A DNA stretch of 64,000 nt from Ferrovibrio sp035304305 (lineage in GTDB: Bacteria; Pseudomonadota; Alphaproteobacteria; Ferrovibrionales; Ferrovibrionaceae), in the NCBI RefSeq assembly GCF_035304305.1, contig NZ_DATGQG010000156.1, positions 1 to 64,000 on the forward strand, in the 5' to 3' direction. Under the pieces are notes generated by a model. The model had not been told where the DNA came from. It saw nothing but the letters and a program-made list of their open reading frames with translations, and made no database searches. The translations under genes were made by a program, and so were the position numbers. This document shows positions 52,892 to 60,527 of this stretch, one piece after another (positions within the stretch are counted from its first letter, which is position 1; every line of letters starts with the position of its first letter).

Positions 52892-53674
52892 ATGGATCTC
52901 GGCATCAAGGGACGCAATGCGCTGGTCTGCGCCGCCAGCAAAGGCCTCGGTTACGGCTCCGCGCTGGCGCTGGCGAAGGAAGGCGTCAACGTCACGATCA
53001 CCGCGCGGGGCAGGGAGGCGCTGGAGGAAGCAGCAGCGAAGATCCGCGCCGCCGCGCCAGGCGTCACCGTGAAAACCGTGGCGGGCGACATCACGACGGA
53101 AGAGGGGCGGCAGCAGGCGCTGGCTGCCGCGGGCGAGATCGACATCCTTGTGAACAACGCCGGCGGTCCGCCGCCGGGCGATTTCCGCGACTGGGACCGC
53201 GATGCCTGGATCAAGGCGGTAGACGCCAACATGATCACGCCGATCCTCCTGACCAAGGCGGTGGTGGACGGCATGGCAGCGCGGAAATTCGGCCGCATTG
53301 TCAACATCACCTCCAGTTCGGTGAAGGCGCCGATCCCGCATCTCGGCCTGTCCAACGGCGCCCGGGCCGGCCTGACCGGTTTCATCAGCGGCGTGGCGCG
53401 GCAGGTGGCCAGGGATGGCGTCACGATCAACAACCTGCTGCCCGGCCGCTTCCTCACCGACCGTCTGAAGGGAACCATCGGCCACCAGAGCAAGAAATCC
53501 GGCGCCGAACTGGAAGCCGAGATCGAAAAGCAGGCCGCCACCATCCCGGCCCGCCGCTTTGGCACGGCGGAGGAGTTCGGCCAGGTCTGCGCCTTCCTTT
53601 GCTCGGTTCCGGCCGCATACCTGACGGCGCAGAACATCCTGCTGGACGGCGGCGCCTATCCGGGAACCTTCTGA
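52892..53674 (+). CDS. SDR-family protein lacking the YxxxK motif
   Basis: 260 residues of the short-chain dehydrogenase/reductase fold. The nucleotide loop is CAASKGLGYG, and the NNAG motif is LVNNAGGPPP at residue 88. Where the catalytic YxxxK should be, the sequence reads SNGAR (Ser154-Arg158) in HLGLSNGARAGLTGF, so Tyr becomes Ser and Lys becomes Arg; the Ser of the triad is retained (TSSSV). A known divergent SDR branch has this pattern; activity and substrate are uncertain. GAGAGGAAAG precedes the ATG. A terminator follows. Confidence 0.88.
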   Translation: MDLGIKGRNALVCAASKGLGYGSALALAKEGVNVTITARGREALEEAAAKIRAAAPGVTVKTVAGDITTEEGRQQALAAAGEIDILVNNAGGPPPGDFRDWDRDAWIKAVDANMITPILLTKAVVDGMAARKFGRIVNITSSSVKAPIPHLGLSNGARAGLTGFISGVARQVARDGVTINNLLPGRFLTDRLKGTIGHQSKKSGAELEAEIEKQAATIPARRFGTAEEFGQVCAFLCSVPAAYLTAQNILLDGGAYPGTF

Positions 53675-53682
53675 TTTCCGGA

Positions 53683-53710
53683 AAACAGGGAGGTGCAGGC
53701 CTCCCTGTTT
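53683..53710 (+). terminator. Hairpin terminator after the SDR gene
   Basis: AAACAGGGAGG (53683-53693) and CCTCCCTGTTT (53700-53710) form a perfect 11-bp stem with a 6-base loop. The stem ends in TTT but no long U-run follows. It ends the rhodanese-to-SDR operon just before the tetR promoter. Confidence 0.7.
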
Positions 53711-53718
53711 CCTGGCGC

Positions 53719-53746
53719 TTGCTCTAACTAGACCAGTCTGTATAAT
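53719..53746 (+). promoter_or_regulatory. tetR promoter with operator; probably leaderless
   Basis: A perfect -10 TATAAT (53741-53746) is preceded after 16 bases by a weak -35 TTGCTC (53719-53724). The ATG at 53753 begins only 7 bases after the -10, so transcription should begin at or next to the start codon. TAGACCAGTCTG (53729-53740) contains AGAC-CA-GTCT, which matches what I recall of the operator of LmrA/YxaF-type TetR regulators, and lies in the spacer. Confidence 0.65.
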
Positions 53747-53752
53747 CTTGGC

Positions 53753-54343
53753 ATGGCTAATACCCTGCCGCGCTCCGCCCGCAAGCCGCAATCCACCAGG
53801 GAGCGCTTCGTCGACATGACGGCGCGGCTGATGTCGCGACGCGGCTATGCCGCCGTCGGTCTGAACGAGATCGTGGCGAAAAGCGGCGCGCCGAAGGGCT
53901 CGCTCTATCATCATTTCCCCGGCGGCAAGGAACAGCTGGCTGCCGAAGCGGTCGCCTGGTCGGCCGGACTGTTCACCGCCACGCTGGAGCAGGAGATCGG
54001 CCGCGCCCGTTCGATGGCCGAGGCCATCGGCAATGTTGCCGGGATCATCGCCGGCTGGATGGAGCGCTCCGGCTTCCGGGACGGCTCGCCGATCACCATC
54101 GTCGCCGTCGAGACCGGCGCCTTCGTCGAAAAGCTGCGGCTGGCCTGTTCGGCCGGCTACGAGGCCTGGACCGACCTGATTGTCCGGGAACTGCAGAAAG
54201 AGGGCCGGAAGCCGCAGGAGGCCGCCGATCTGGCGCTCTGGGCCGTCGCCTCGCTGGAAGGCGCGATCATTCTCTCGCGCACGAGCAAATCCGCCGAGCC
54301 GCTGCGGCGGATCGGACGCCTGCTGCAAAGGAGTCTGCAATGA
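53753..54343 (+). CDS. TetR/AcrR family regulator (LmrA/YxaF type)
   Basis: 196 residues. The N-terminal helix-turn-helix is TRERFVDMTARLMSRRGYAA...VGLNEIVAKSGAPKGSLYHHFPGGKEQL (in parts), typical of the LmrA/YxaF branch. The C-terminal ligand domain is all-helical. It probably represses its own promoter at 53729-53740 and the coupled genes downstream; the ligand is unknown. The next gene overlaps by 4 bases (ATGA). Confidence 0.92.
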   Translation: MANTLPRSARKPQSTRERFVDMTARLMSRRGYAAVGLNEIVAKSGAPKGSLYHHFPGGKEQLAAEAVAWSAGLFTATLEQEIGRARSMAEAIGNVAGIIAGWMERSGFRDGSPITIVAVETGAFVEKLRLACSAGYEAWTDLIVRELQKEGRKPQEAADLALWAVASLEGAIILSRTSKSAEPLRRIGRLLQRSLQ

Positions 54344-54765
54344 GTGTCGCTGCCGTGCCGAAGGTCCGGCTCACCCGCGAGCAGCTGGAGAAGGTGATCG
54401 AGATCAGCCCCTTCACCAAATGGGTCGGAACAAGGGTCACTGCATTTTCGAACGGCCAGGTTGGCGTCGAGATCGATATCCGGCCTGAGATGGCACAGCA
54501 CCACGGTTTCGCGCACGGTGCCCTGGTCGGCTACATGGCCGATACCGCCTGTGCCTGGGCCGCCGCGTCCGCGGTCGGCGACGTGGTGACGTCGGAGTAC
54601 AAGCTCAATCTGCTGGCCCCGGCAGTAGGGGAGAAGCTGCGGGCGACCGGCAGCGTGGTAAAGGCCGGCGCGCGACAGGTAGTGACCCGCGCCGATGTCT
54701 ATGCCGTCAGGGACGGGGTGGAGAAGATCGTCGCCACGGCCCTGGCGACGATCGCGCGGGTGTAA
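54340..54765 (+). CDS. PaaI-like hotdog-fold thioesterase
   Basis: 141 residues. The hotdog-fold core is MAQHHGFAHGALVGYMADTACAWAA (in parts), where the HGxxxG/D pattern holds the usual catalytic Asp or nearby residue, followed by TSEYKLNLLAPAVGEKL. It should hydrolyse acyl-CoA thioesters, perhaps dead-end CoA esters of a nearby catabolic route. It begins inside the tetR stop codon, so it is co-translated with the regulator. Confidence 0.88.
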   Translation: MSVAAVPKVRLTREQLEKVIEISPFTKWVGTRVTAFSNGQVGVEIDIRPEMAQHHGFAHGALVGYMADTACAWAAASAVGDVVTSEYKLNLLAPAVGEKLRATGSVVKAGARQVVTRADVYAVRDGVEKIVATALATIARV

Positions 54766-54886
54766 TCCGGCTATACGCCCGGGACGGCCCCGGTTCTGAC
54801 GCAGCGGTGGGCAATCCGGGCCATTGTCCGGGCCGCGCCGGCCGGTTAGACTCCATCGCTTTCCAGTGCCAAAGGGGCAGGCTTTT

Positions 54887-56434
54887 ATGAGCTGGGAAGC
54901 TGAAATTGCCGAACTCCGGCGCCGCGAGGAACTCGCCCGCCGCATGGGCGGCCCTGACAAGGTCAAACGCCAGCATGACGGCGGCAAGCTGACGGTGCGC
55001 GAACGCATCGACCAGCTGCTCGATGCCGGCTCCTTCCACGAAATCGGTGCCATTGCCGGCCGGGCGAAATACGACGCCGAAGGCGAGCTGGTGGATTTCA
55101 GCCCGACGAATTTCGTCTTCGGCCGCGGCCGTATCGATGGCCGGCCGGTGGTGGTTGGCGGCGACGATTTCACCGTGCGCGGCGGCGCCGCCGATGCAGC
55201 GATCTGGCAGAAGCAGGTGCATGCCGAGCAGATGGCGCTCGAGCTGCGCATCCCGATGATCCGGCTGGTGGACGGCACGGGCGGCGGCGGGTCGGTGAAG
55301 TCGCTGGAAATGGAAGGCCGCACTTATGTGCCGCTGCTGCCCGGTTTCGAACATGCGGTGGCCAATCTCTCCACCGTACCGGTGATCTCCCTGGCGCTGG
55401 GCTCGGTTGCGGGCCTGGGTGCGGCGCGCACCGTCACCAGCCATTTCTCGGTGATGGTGGAGGGCATCTCGCAGATGTTCATCGCCGGACCGCCGGTGGT
55501 GGCGCGTACCGGCGTGGAGATGACCAAGGAGGAACTCGGCGGCACCGACATCCATATGCGCGCCGGCGCCGTGGATCTCGCCGTGGCGAGCGAGCAGGAG
55601 GCTTTCGCCGCCGCGCGGCGTTTCCTCTCCTATCTGCCGCAATCGGTCTATGAGCTGCCGCCGCGGACTGCGTCGCAGGACGATCCGAACCGGCGCGACG
55701 AACGGCTGATTTCCATCGTGCCGCGCGACCGCCGCCGCGTCTACAAGATGCGCGACATCGTCGAGGCCTGCGTCGACGAGGGCAGCTTCTTCGAGATGGG
55801 ACGGCTCTACGGCCGTTCGGTCATAACCGGACTGGCGCGCCTGGACGGCTGGCCGGTCGCCATCCTCGCCAGCGACCCCTATCACTACGGCGGCGGCTGG
55901 ACGGCCGATGCCAGCCACAAGATCACCCGCTTCGTCGATCTGGCCGAAACCTTCCATCTGCCGGTCGTCAACTTCGTCGACATTCCGGGCTTCCTGATCG
56001 GGCCGGAAGCCGAGCAGAGCGGTACCATCCGCCATGGCGCCCGCGCCATTGCCGCCGTTTATCAGGCGACGGTGCCGTGGTGCTCGATCATCATCCGCAA
56101 GGCCTTCGGCGTCGCCGGCGCCGCCCATTCCAATCACGCGCGACTGCGCTACCGTTATGCATGGCCGTCGGGCGACTGGGGCAGTCTGCCGCTGGAAGGC
56201 GGCATCGAGGCTGCCTATCGCGCCGAACTGGAGAAAGCCGATGATCCCGCCGCGTTGCTGAAGCAGATCGAGGACCGTCTCAACAGGGTGCGCTCGCCCT
56301 TTCGCACGGCCGAAGCTTTCCTCGTCGAGGAGATCATTGATCCGCGCGACACGCGGCCGCTGCTCTGTGAATTCGCCAATCTCGCTGCCCCGCTGCGTCA
56401 GGCGGGCCCTTCCAAGATCGGGTACAGACCATGA
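54887..56434 (+). CDS. Acyl-CoA carboxylase carboxyltransferase (beta) subunit
   Basis: 515 residues of the PccB/MccB carboxyltransferase family. KLTVRERIDQLLDAGSFHEIG at the N-terminus, VGGDDFTVRGGAAD, SLALGSVAGLGAART and VDIPGFLIGPEAEQSG are characteristic; it transfers CO2 from biotin to an acyl-CoA such as propionyl- or methylcrotonyl-CoA. No biotin-containing alpha subunit is adjacent, and accC/accB at 18.8-20.7 kb are the fatty-acid type. ATG at 54887 (MSWEAEIAELRRR) follows AAGGGGCAGG. Its stop overlaps the URC1-like start by 4 bases. Confidence 0.92.
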   Translation: MSWEAEIAELRRREELARRMGGPDKVKRQHDGGKLTVRERIDQLLDAGSFHEIGAIAGRAKYDAEGELVDFSPTNFVFGRGRIDGRPVVVGGDDFTVRGGAADAAIWQKQVHAEQMALELRIPMIRLVDGTGGGGSVKSLEMEGRTYVPLLPGFEHAVANLSTVPVISLALGSVAGLGAARTVTSHFSVMVEGISQMFIAGPPVVARTGVEMTKEELGGTDIHMRAGAVDLAVASEQEAFAAARRFLSYLPQSVYELPPRTASQDDPNRRDERLISIVPRDRRRVYKMRDIVEACVDEGSFFEMGRLYGRSVITGLARLDGWPVAILASDPYHYGGGWTADASHKITRFVDLAETFHLPVVNFVDIPGFLIGPEAEQSGTIRHGARAIAAVYQATVPWCSIIIRKAFGVAGAAHSNHARLRYRYAWPSGDWGSLPLEGGIEAAYRAELEKADDPAALLKQIEDRLNRVRSPFRTAEAFLVEEIIDPRDTRPLLCEFANLAAPLRQAGPSKIGYRP

Positions 56435-57717
56435 GTGATATCGACGTACCGACCCTTCCCAACGAGAAGAAGCCGCTTCCGAAGCCGATCATCCTGACGT
56501 CGCATCCGAGCAGGAGCGAGGGGGCGAAGCCTCTGCCCGTGCAGTGGGGAGCTGCAGACCCGCAGCAGCGCGGACCGGTGGTTGCCACGCTGAAGAATCC
56601 GGGTGGCAAGAACGCCATCGGCACCCATTCGGGTGCCTATTCGCTCTACCGCGCGCTGGCCATCGCTGCCGGGCAGCTGAATGCCGAGCACAGACCTGAC
56701 CTCACCAACACGACGCCGGCCGAGCCGATCGGACCGTTCCCGCAGTGGAGCGATCCCGAAAAGATCGTGTCGCTGGATCCCTGGGGACATATGACCAGCG
56801 AGGTCTATGCCGGTCAGATCGCTGCCGGCTGGGATATCCGCCCGACCATCGCGGTGACCAAGGCGCATATCAACATGCCGGAACTGCAGGAGGCGGTGCG
56901 GGCCGGACGGCTGACGCCGGACGGCGACATCCTGGCGAAGAACGGCGACGTGAAGGTGACCAAGGTCGCCGTCGAGCCGGTCTGGTGGCTGCCGGGTGTC
57001 GCCAGGCGCTTCAACATCACGGAAACGGAACTGCGCCGCGGCCTGTTCGAGCAGACCGGCGGCATGTTCCCCGAACTGGTCACGCGCGGCGATCTCAAGG
57101 TCTTCCTGCCGCCGATCGGCGGCATGACCATCTACCTGTTCGGCGATGTTTCGAAGCTGGGCAGGTCCGAGACGAAGATTGCCTGCCGCGTCCATGACGA
57201 ATGCAACGGCTCGGACGTGTTCGGCTCCGACATCTGCACCTGCCGGCCCTATCTGGCCCATGGCATCGAGGTCTGCATCGAGCAGGCCCAGCAGGGCGGC
57301 GTCGGCATCATCGTCTACAACCGCAAGGAAGGCCGGGCGCTCGGCGAGGTGACCAAGTTCCTCGTCTACAACGCGCGCAAGCGGCAGGAGGGCGGCGACC
57401 GGGCCGAGGCCTATTTCCAGCGCACGGAATGCGTCGCCGGCGTGCAGGATATGCGCTTCCAGGAACTGATGCCCGACGTGCTGCACTGGCTCGGCGTCTC
57501 GCGCATCGACCGGCTAGTCTCCATGAGCAACATGAAGTTCCAGCCCATCGTCGACAGCGGCATACAGGTGGTCGAGCGCGTGCCGATCCCCGACGAACTC
57601 ATACCCGCCGATGCCAAGGTGGAGATGGACGCCAAGAAGGCCGCCGGTTATTACACCGAGAAGGTCCCTGATCCCGAGGAGCTGAAGAAGCCCAAGGGCC
57701 GCGGCCTCGAGGAGTAA
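56431..57717 (+). CDS. URC1-type GTP cyclohydrolase II homolog (uracil catabolism)
   Basis: 428 residues, about twice the length of RibA. Residues 1-235 are an extension not present in RibA. The C-terminal part keeps the zinc Cys of GTP cyclohydrolase II (Cys258, 269, 271 in VHDECNGSDVFGSDICTC) and a DxR pair (Asp340, Arg342). But YHRQEGR of RibA is YNRKEGR here and the TNNPxK loop is SMSNMKF (364-370), so the substrate is probably not GTP. With URC4 and upp downstream it forms the URC uracil-degradation set known from yeasts and bacteria. It starts in the carboxylase stop codon (ATGA). Confidence 0.9.
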   Translation: MSDIDVPTLPNEKKPLPKPIILTSHPSRSEGAKPLPVQWGAADPQQRGPVVATLKNPGGKNAIGTHSGAYSLYRALAIAAGQLNAEHRPDLTNTTPAEPIGPFPQWSDPEKIVSLDPWGHMTSEVYAGQIAAGWDIRPTIAVTKAHINMPELQEAVRAGRLTPDGDILAKNGDVKVTKVAVEPVWWLPGVARRFNITETELRRGLFEQTGGMFPELVTRGDLKVFLPPIGGMTIYLFGDVSKLGRSETKIACRVHDECNGSDVFGSDICTCRPYLAHGIEVCIEQAQQGGVGIIVYNRKEGRALGEVTKFLVYNARKRQEGGDRAEAYFQRTECVAGVQDMRFQELMPDVLHWLGVSRIDRLVSMSNMKFQPIVDSGIQVVERVPIPDELIPADAKVEMDAKKAAGYYTEKVPDPEELKKPKGRGLEE

Positions 57718-57721
57718 AAGA

Positions 57722-58963
57722 GTGGGCAATCTGAACGAACCCGCGCAGGCCGTCGCCTGGCTGCGCACGCCTGAGGCGATCCGGGCGCGCTGCCATGAGC
57801 TGCTGCGCCTGGGCGAGCGCGACGCGCTGCCGAATTTCCACGTCCATTTCGACCGGCTGCCGGCGGCGGCGGATTACGTCGCGCAGGTGATCCGGGAGAA
57901 TTATCCGACCCTGGAGATTCCCTATCATGCCCGCTGGCGGCATTTCACGGCCGGCGGTATCGACCGCTGGGGCCGGCTGGCGGCGGAGCTGAAGGGTCTG
58001 GATGCCGACGAGATCGCCCGCATCCGCTTCGATCTCTGCGTCGTCAGCGTCCTGCTCGACGCCGGCGCCGGCCCGGGCTGGAAATATGCCGAGGCCGAAA
58101 CCGGCCAGACGGTGACCCGCTCCGAGGGTCTGGCGGTGGCCAGCCTGCATGCCTTCCGCGCCGGATTGTTCTCCGGCGACCGCGCCGGCAGGCCGCTGCG
58201 GGCCGACGCTGCCGGCCTCTGCCCGCTGCCGCCGAATGCGATCGAGAAGGCCTTCCAGGTAACGGCGGACAATCCGCTGGTCGGCGTCGAGGGCCGTGCC
58301 GCGCTGATGCGCAATCTCGGGACCGCGCTGAAGGCCCGGCCCGACCTGTTCGGCCCGGATGCCCGGATCGGCGGACTGTACGATTATCTCAAGGGGCAGC
58401 TCAGCGACGGGCGCCTGGCGGCGCGCAGCATCCTTGCGGCGCTGCTCGATGCCTTCAGCCCGATCTGGCCGTCGCGGATCACGCTGGACGGCGCCAATCT
58501 GGGCGATGTCTGGCGTCATCGCGGCATCGTCAGCGGCGACCTCACCTCGGGGCTGATCCCGTTCCACAAGCTGTCGCAGTGGCTGACCTACTCGCTCGTA
58601 GAGATTTTCGAGGATGCCGGCATCCCGGTGACCGGCATGGATGATCTCACTGGCCTGCCGGAATACCGCAATGGCGGCCTGTTCCTCGATCTCGGCGTGC
58701 TGTCGCTGCGCCACGAGGCGCTGGCGCAGTTCGCCCTGCCGGTCGAGGACGAGGCGGTGGTGGAATGGCGGGCGCTGACCCTTGCACTGCTCGACGTGAT
58801 CGCCGATCCGGTGCGCGAGCGGCTGGGCCGCTCCAGGGCCGAGATGCCGCTGGCGCGCATCCTCGAAGGCGGCACCTGGGCGGCGGGCCGCAAGATCGCC
58901 CGCGAGAAGCGGCCCGATGGCGGGCCGCCGCTGCGGGTCGTCAGCGACGGCACGGTATTCTGA
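57722..58963 (+). CDS. URC4/Urg3 family protein (DUF1688)
   Basis: 413 residues, starting with GTG 57722 seven bases after GAGGAG. The family, found in fungi (Urg3, URC4) and bacteria, has no solved reaction I can recall. Visible conserved segments are FHVHFDRLPAAADYV, IPYHARWRHFTAGGIDRW, VASLHAFRAGLFS, GSLGDVWRH-like GANLGDVWRHRG, and LPEYRNGGLFLDLGVL. No membrane segment or signal peptide. Four bases after URC1 and 14 before upp, so it acts in the same operon; it probably processes a UMP-derived intermediate. Confidence 0.92.
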   Translation: MGNLNEPAQAVAWLRTPEAIRARCHELLRLGERDALPNFHVHFDRLPAAADYVAQVIRENYPTLEIPYHARWRHFTAGGIDRWGRLAAELKGLDADEIARIRFDLCVVSVLLDAGAGPGWKYAEAETGQTVTRSEGLAVASLHAFRAGLFSGDRAGRPLRADAAGLCPLPPNAIEKAFQVTADNPLVGVEGRAALMRNLGTALKARPDLFGPDARIGGLYDYLKGQLSDGRLAARSILAALLDAFSPIWPSRITLDGANLGDVWRHRGIVSGDLTSGLIPFHKLSQWLTYSLVEIFEDAGIPVTGMDDLTGLPEYRNGGLFLDLGVLSLRHEALAQFALPVEDEAVVEWRALTLALLDVIADPVRERLGRSRAEMPLARILEGGTWAAGRKIAREKRPDGGPPLRVVSDGTVF

Positions 58964-58977
58964 GTGGGGGATTTCCA

Positions 58978-59616
58978 ATGACCGAGTTTCCGAATGTGCA
59001 GGTGGTGAACCACCCGCTGGTGCAGCACAAGCTGACCCTGCTGCGGCGCAAGGAGGTCTCGACGGCCGAATTTCGCAAGCTGGTGCGCGAGCTGGCGTTG
59101 CTGCTGGCCTACGAGGTCACCCGCGACCTGCCGCTGGAGAAGGTCGCCATCGAGACGCCGCTGGAGCCGATGCAGGCGCCGATCCTGTCGGGCAAGAAGC
59201 TCTGCTTCGTCTCCATCCTGCGCGCCGGCAACGGCATCCTCGACGGCATGCTCGATCTGGTTCCTTCGGCCCGCGTCGGCCATGTCGGCCTCTACCGTGA
59301 CCCGGAGACCCTGGTGCCGGTGGAGTATTACCTGAAACTGCCCGAGGACGTGGCGCAGCGGCTGGTCATCGTGGTGGATCCGATGCTGGCAACCGGCCAT
59401 TCGGCGGCGGCGGCCGTGACACGGCTGAAGGAGGCGGGCGCCACCCAGATCAAGTTCGTCTGCCTGCTCACCGTGCCCGAGGGCCTGCGCGTCATGCAGG
59501 AGAACCACCCGGACGTGACGATCTATACCTGCGCGGTTGATCGCCAGCTCGACGAGCATGGCTACATCCGGCCCGGCCTGGGCGATGCCGGCGACCGCAT
59601 CTACGGCACCAAATAG
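58978..59616 (+). CDS. upp: Uracil phosphoribosyltransferase
   Basis: 212 residues, standard length. The PRPP-binding loop is VVDPMLATGHSAAAAV near residue 130 and the uracil-binding region is YIRPGLGDAGDRIYGTK at the C-terminus. It converts uracil plus PRPP to UMP. In the URC pathway this is the entry step (URC6), consistent with its place after URC1 and URC4. ATG at 58978 follows TGGGGG. A hairpin follows the stop. Confidence 0.97.
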   Translation: MTEFPNVQVVNHPLVQHKLTLLRRKEVSTAEFRKLVRELALLLAYEVTRDLPLEKVAIETPLEPMQAPILSGKKLCFVSILRAGNGILDGMLDLVPSARVGHVGLYRDPETLVPVEYYLKLPEDVAQRLVIVVDPMLATGHSAAAAVTRLKEAGATQIKFVCLLTVPEGLRVMQENHPDVTIYTCAVDRQLDEHGYIRPGLGDAGDRIYGTK

Positions 59617-59620
59617 TAGC

Positions 59621-59653
59621 TGCCGTCACAGCAATCCGGCCCGGATTGCGGCA
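59621..59653 (+). terminator. Hairpin after upp
   Basis: GCAATCC (59631-59637) and GGATTGC (59643-59649) pair around GGCCC, extended by TGCC (59621-59624) and GGCA (59650-59653) across a bulge. No U-run, so it may be a weak or rho-assisted stop of the URC operon. Confidence 0.4.
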
Positions 59654-59692
59654 TGATGGCTCCAATTCCGAACAGCATTGTGGAGCCGTTTC

Positions 59693-60316
59693 ATGGCTTT
59701 TGCCTTCCGTCGCGCTCTGCGCGTCTCACTCACTCTTGCCGCCGCGGCCGTCGCCGGTTTTGCCGCTGACAGCCGCGCGGCCTCCGATCTGCTGGCCGAC
59801 TTCACGCCTGCCGCGCTGACCGCGGCGCCGAAGCAGGTGGGCGAGGAGAGCCGCAGCGGTAGGCCGGTGGCGCTCGGCAGCCGGATCACCAGCGGGCCGG
59901 GCTCGGGCGTCAAGTTCGTGCTCGAGGACCGCACCAGCGTCATCATCGGCCCGAACAGCGCCATCACCGTGGACGAGTTCGCCGCCGACCGCGTCGTGCT
60001 GCGGCTCGAGCGCGGCAGCTTCCATCTCGATTCGGCCAATCCGGGCACCATCTATGTCATCCTGCCTTCCGGCAGCGTCGCGGTGCGGACCGCCACCGTG
60101 GCCGGCCGGATCGGTCCCCAGGGTACGGAGATCGCGCTGCTCAGCGTCGGCCGTGCCGAGGTGACCGGCTTCGGCGGGCAGGTGGTCCGACTCGACAGCA
60201 TCGGCGAGGCGACCCGGATCGTGGGCCTGGGGAATCCGAGCCAGCCGGTGACGCTGCCGCCGCAGCGGCTGCAGGATTTCACCGGGCTGACCGCCCAGCT
60301 GGCGCTGCTGCACTGA
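59693..60316 (+). CDS. Exported FecR-domain protein
   Basis: 207 residues. A signal peptide (ALRVSLTLAAAAVAGFAADSRAA) targets it to the envelope. The mature part has a FecR-like beta domain: GSRITSGPGSGVKFVLEDRTSVIIGPNSAITVDEF (in parts) and the iterated strand LRLERGSFHLDS, RTATVAGRIGPQGTEI. No sigma factor or TonB receptor is adjacent, so it is unlikely to be a classic sigma regulator; it may be a structural beta-helix protein. The ATG at 59693 is preferred to an upstream TTG. Two tandem terminators follow. Confidence 0.78.
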   Translation: MAFAFRRALRVSLTLAAAAVAGFAADSRAASDLLADFTPAALTAAPKQVGEESRSGRPVALGSRITSGPGSGVKFVLEDRTSVIIGPNSAITVDEFAADRVVLRLERGSFHLDSANPGTIYVILPSGSVAVRTATVAGRIGPQGTEIALLSVGRAEVTGFGGQVVRLDSIGEATRIVGLGNPSQPVTLPPQRLQDFTGLTAQLALLH

Positions 60317-60341
60317 CGCTTCGCCGGCGTCGGAATCACGG

Positions 60342-60370
60342 AAAAGCCGCATTTGATGCGGCTTTTCTTT
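60342..60370 (+). terminator. Rho-independent terminator 1 after the FecR gene
   Basis: AAAAGCCGCAT (60342-60352) and ATGCGGCTTTT (60356-60366) form a perfect 11-bp stem with a 3-base loop, followed by CTTTT. Confidence 0.9.
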
Positions 60371-60392
60371 TGCCCGCGGGAGCGGGCATTTT
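60371..60392 (+). terminator. Rho-independent terminator 2
   Basis: TGCCCGC (60371-60377), loop GGGA, GCGGGCA (60382-60388), then TTTT. A back-up stop directly after terminator 1, which isolates the ornithine decarboxylase promoter from readthrough. Confidence 0.75.
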
Positions 60393-60453
60393 CCCGGTTG
60401 CGCGGCAAAAAAACGACAGCGGCGAAAAAATTGTACATGGGGGGCATTTCCCC

Positions 60454-60490
60454 TTGCATTGGGGGCAAGATGCTGTAAATACGCCCCCAT
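60454..60490 (+). promoter_or_regulatory. Predicted ODC promoter with inverted-repeat operator
   Basis: TTGCAT (60454-60459) and TAAATA (60476-60481) with a 16-base spacer. The inverted repeat TGGGGGC (60460-60466) / GCCCCCA (60483-60489) brackets the -10 with 16 bases between arms and could bind a dimeric repressor. Two direct copies of GGGGGCA also occur in this region. Confidence 0.5.
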
Positions 60491-60527
60491 TGACGCACCC
60501 GCACGTGCCGATGGCCCCTGGCAGGTT

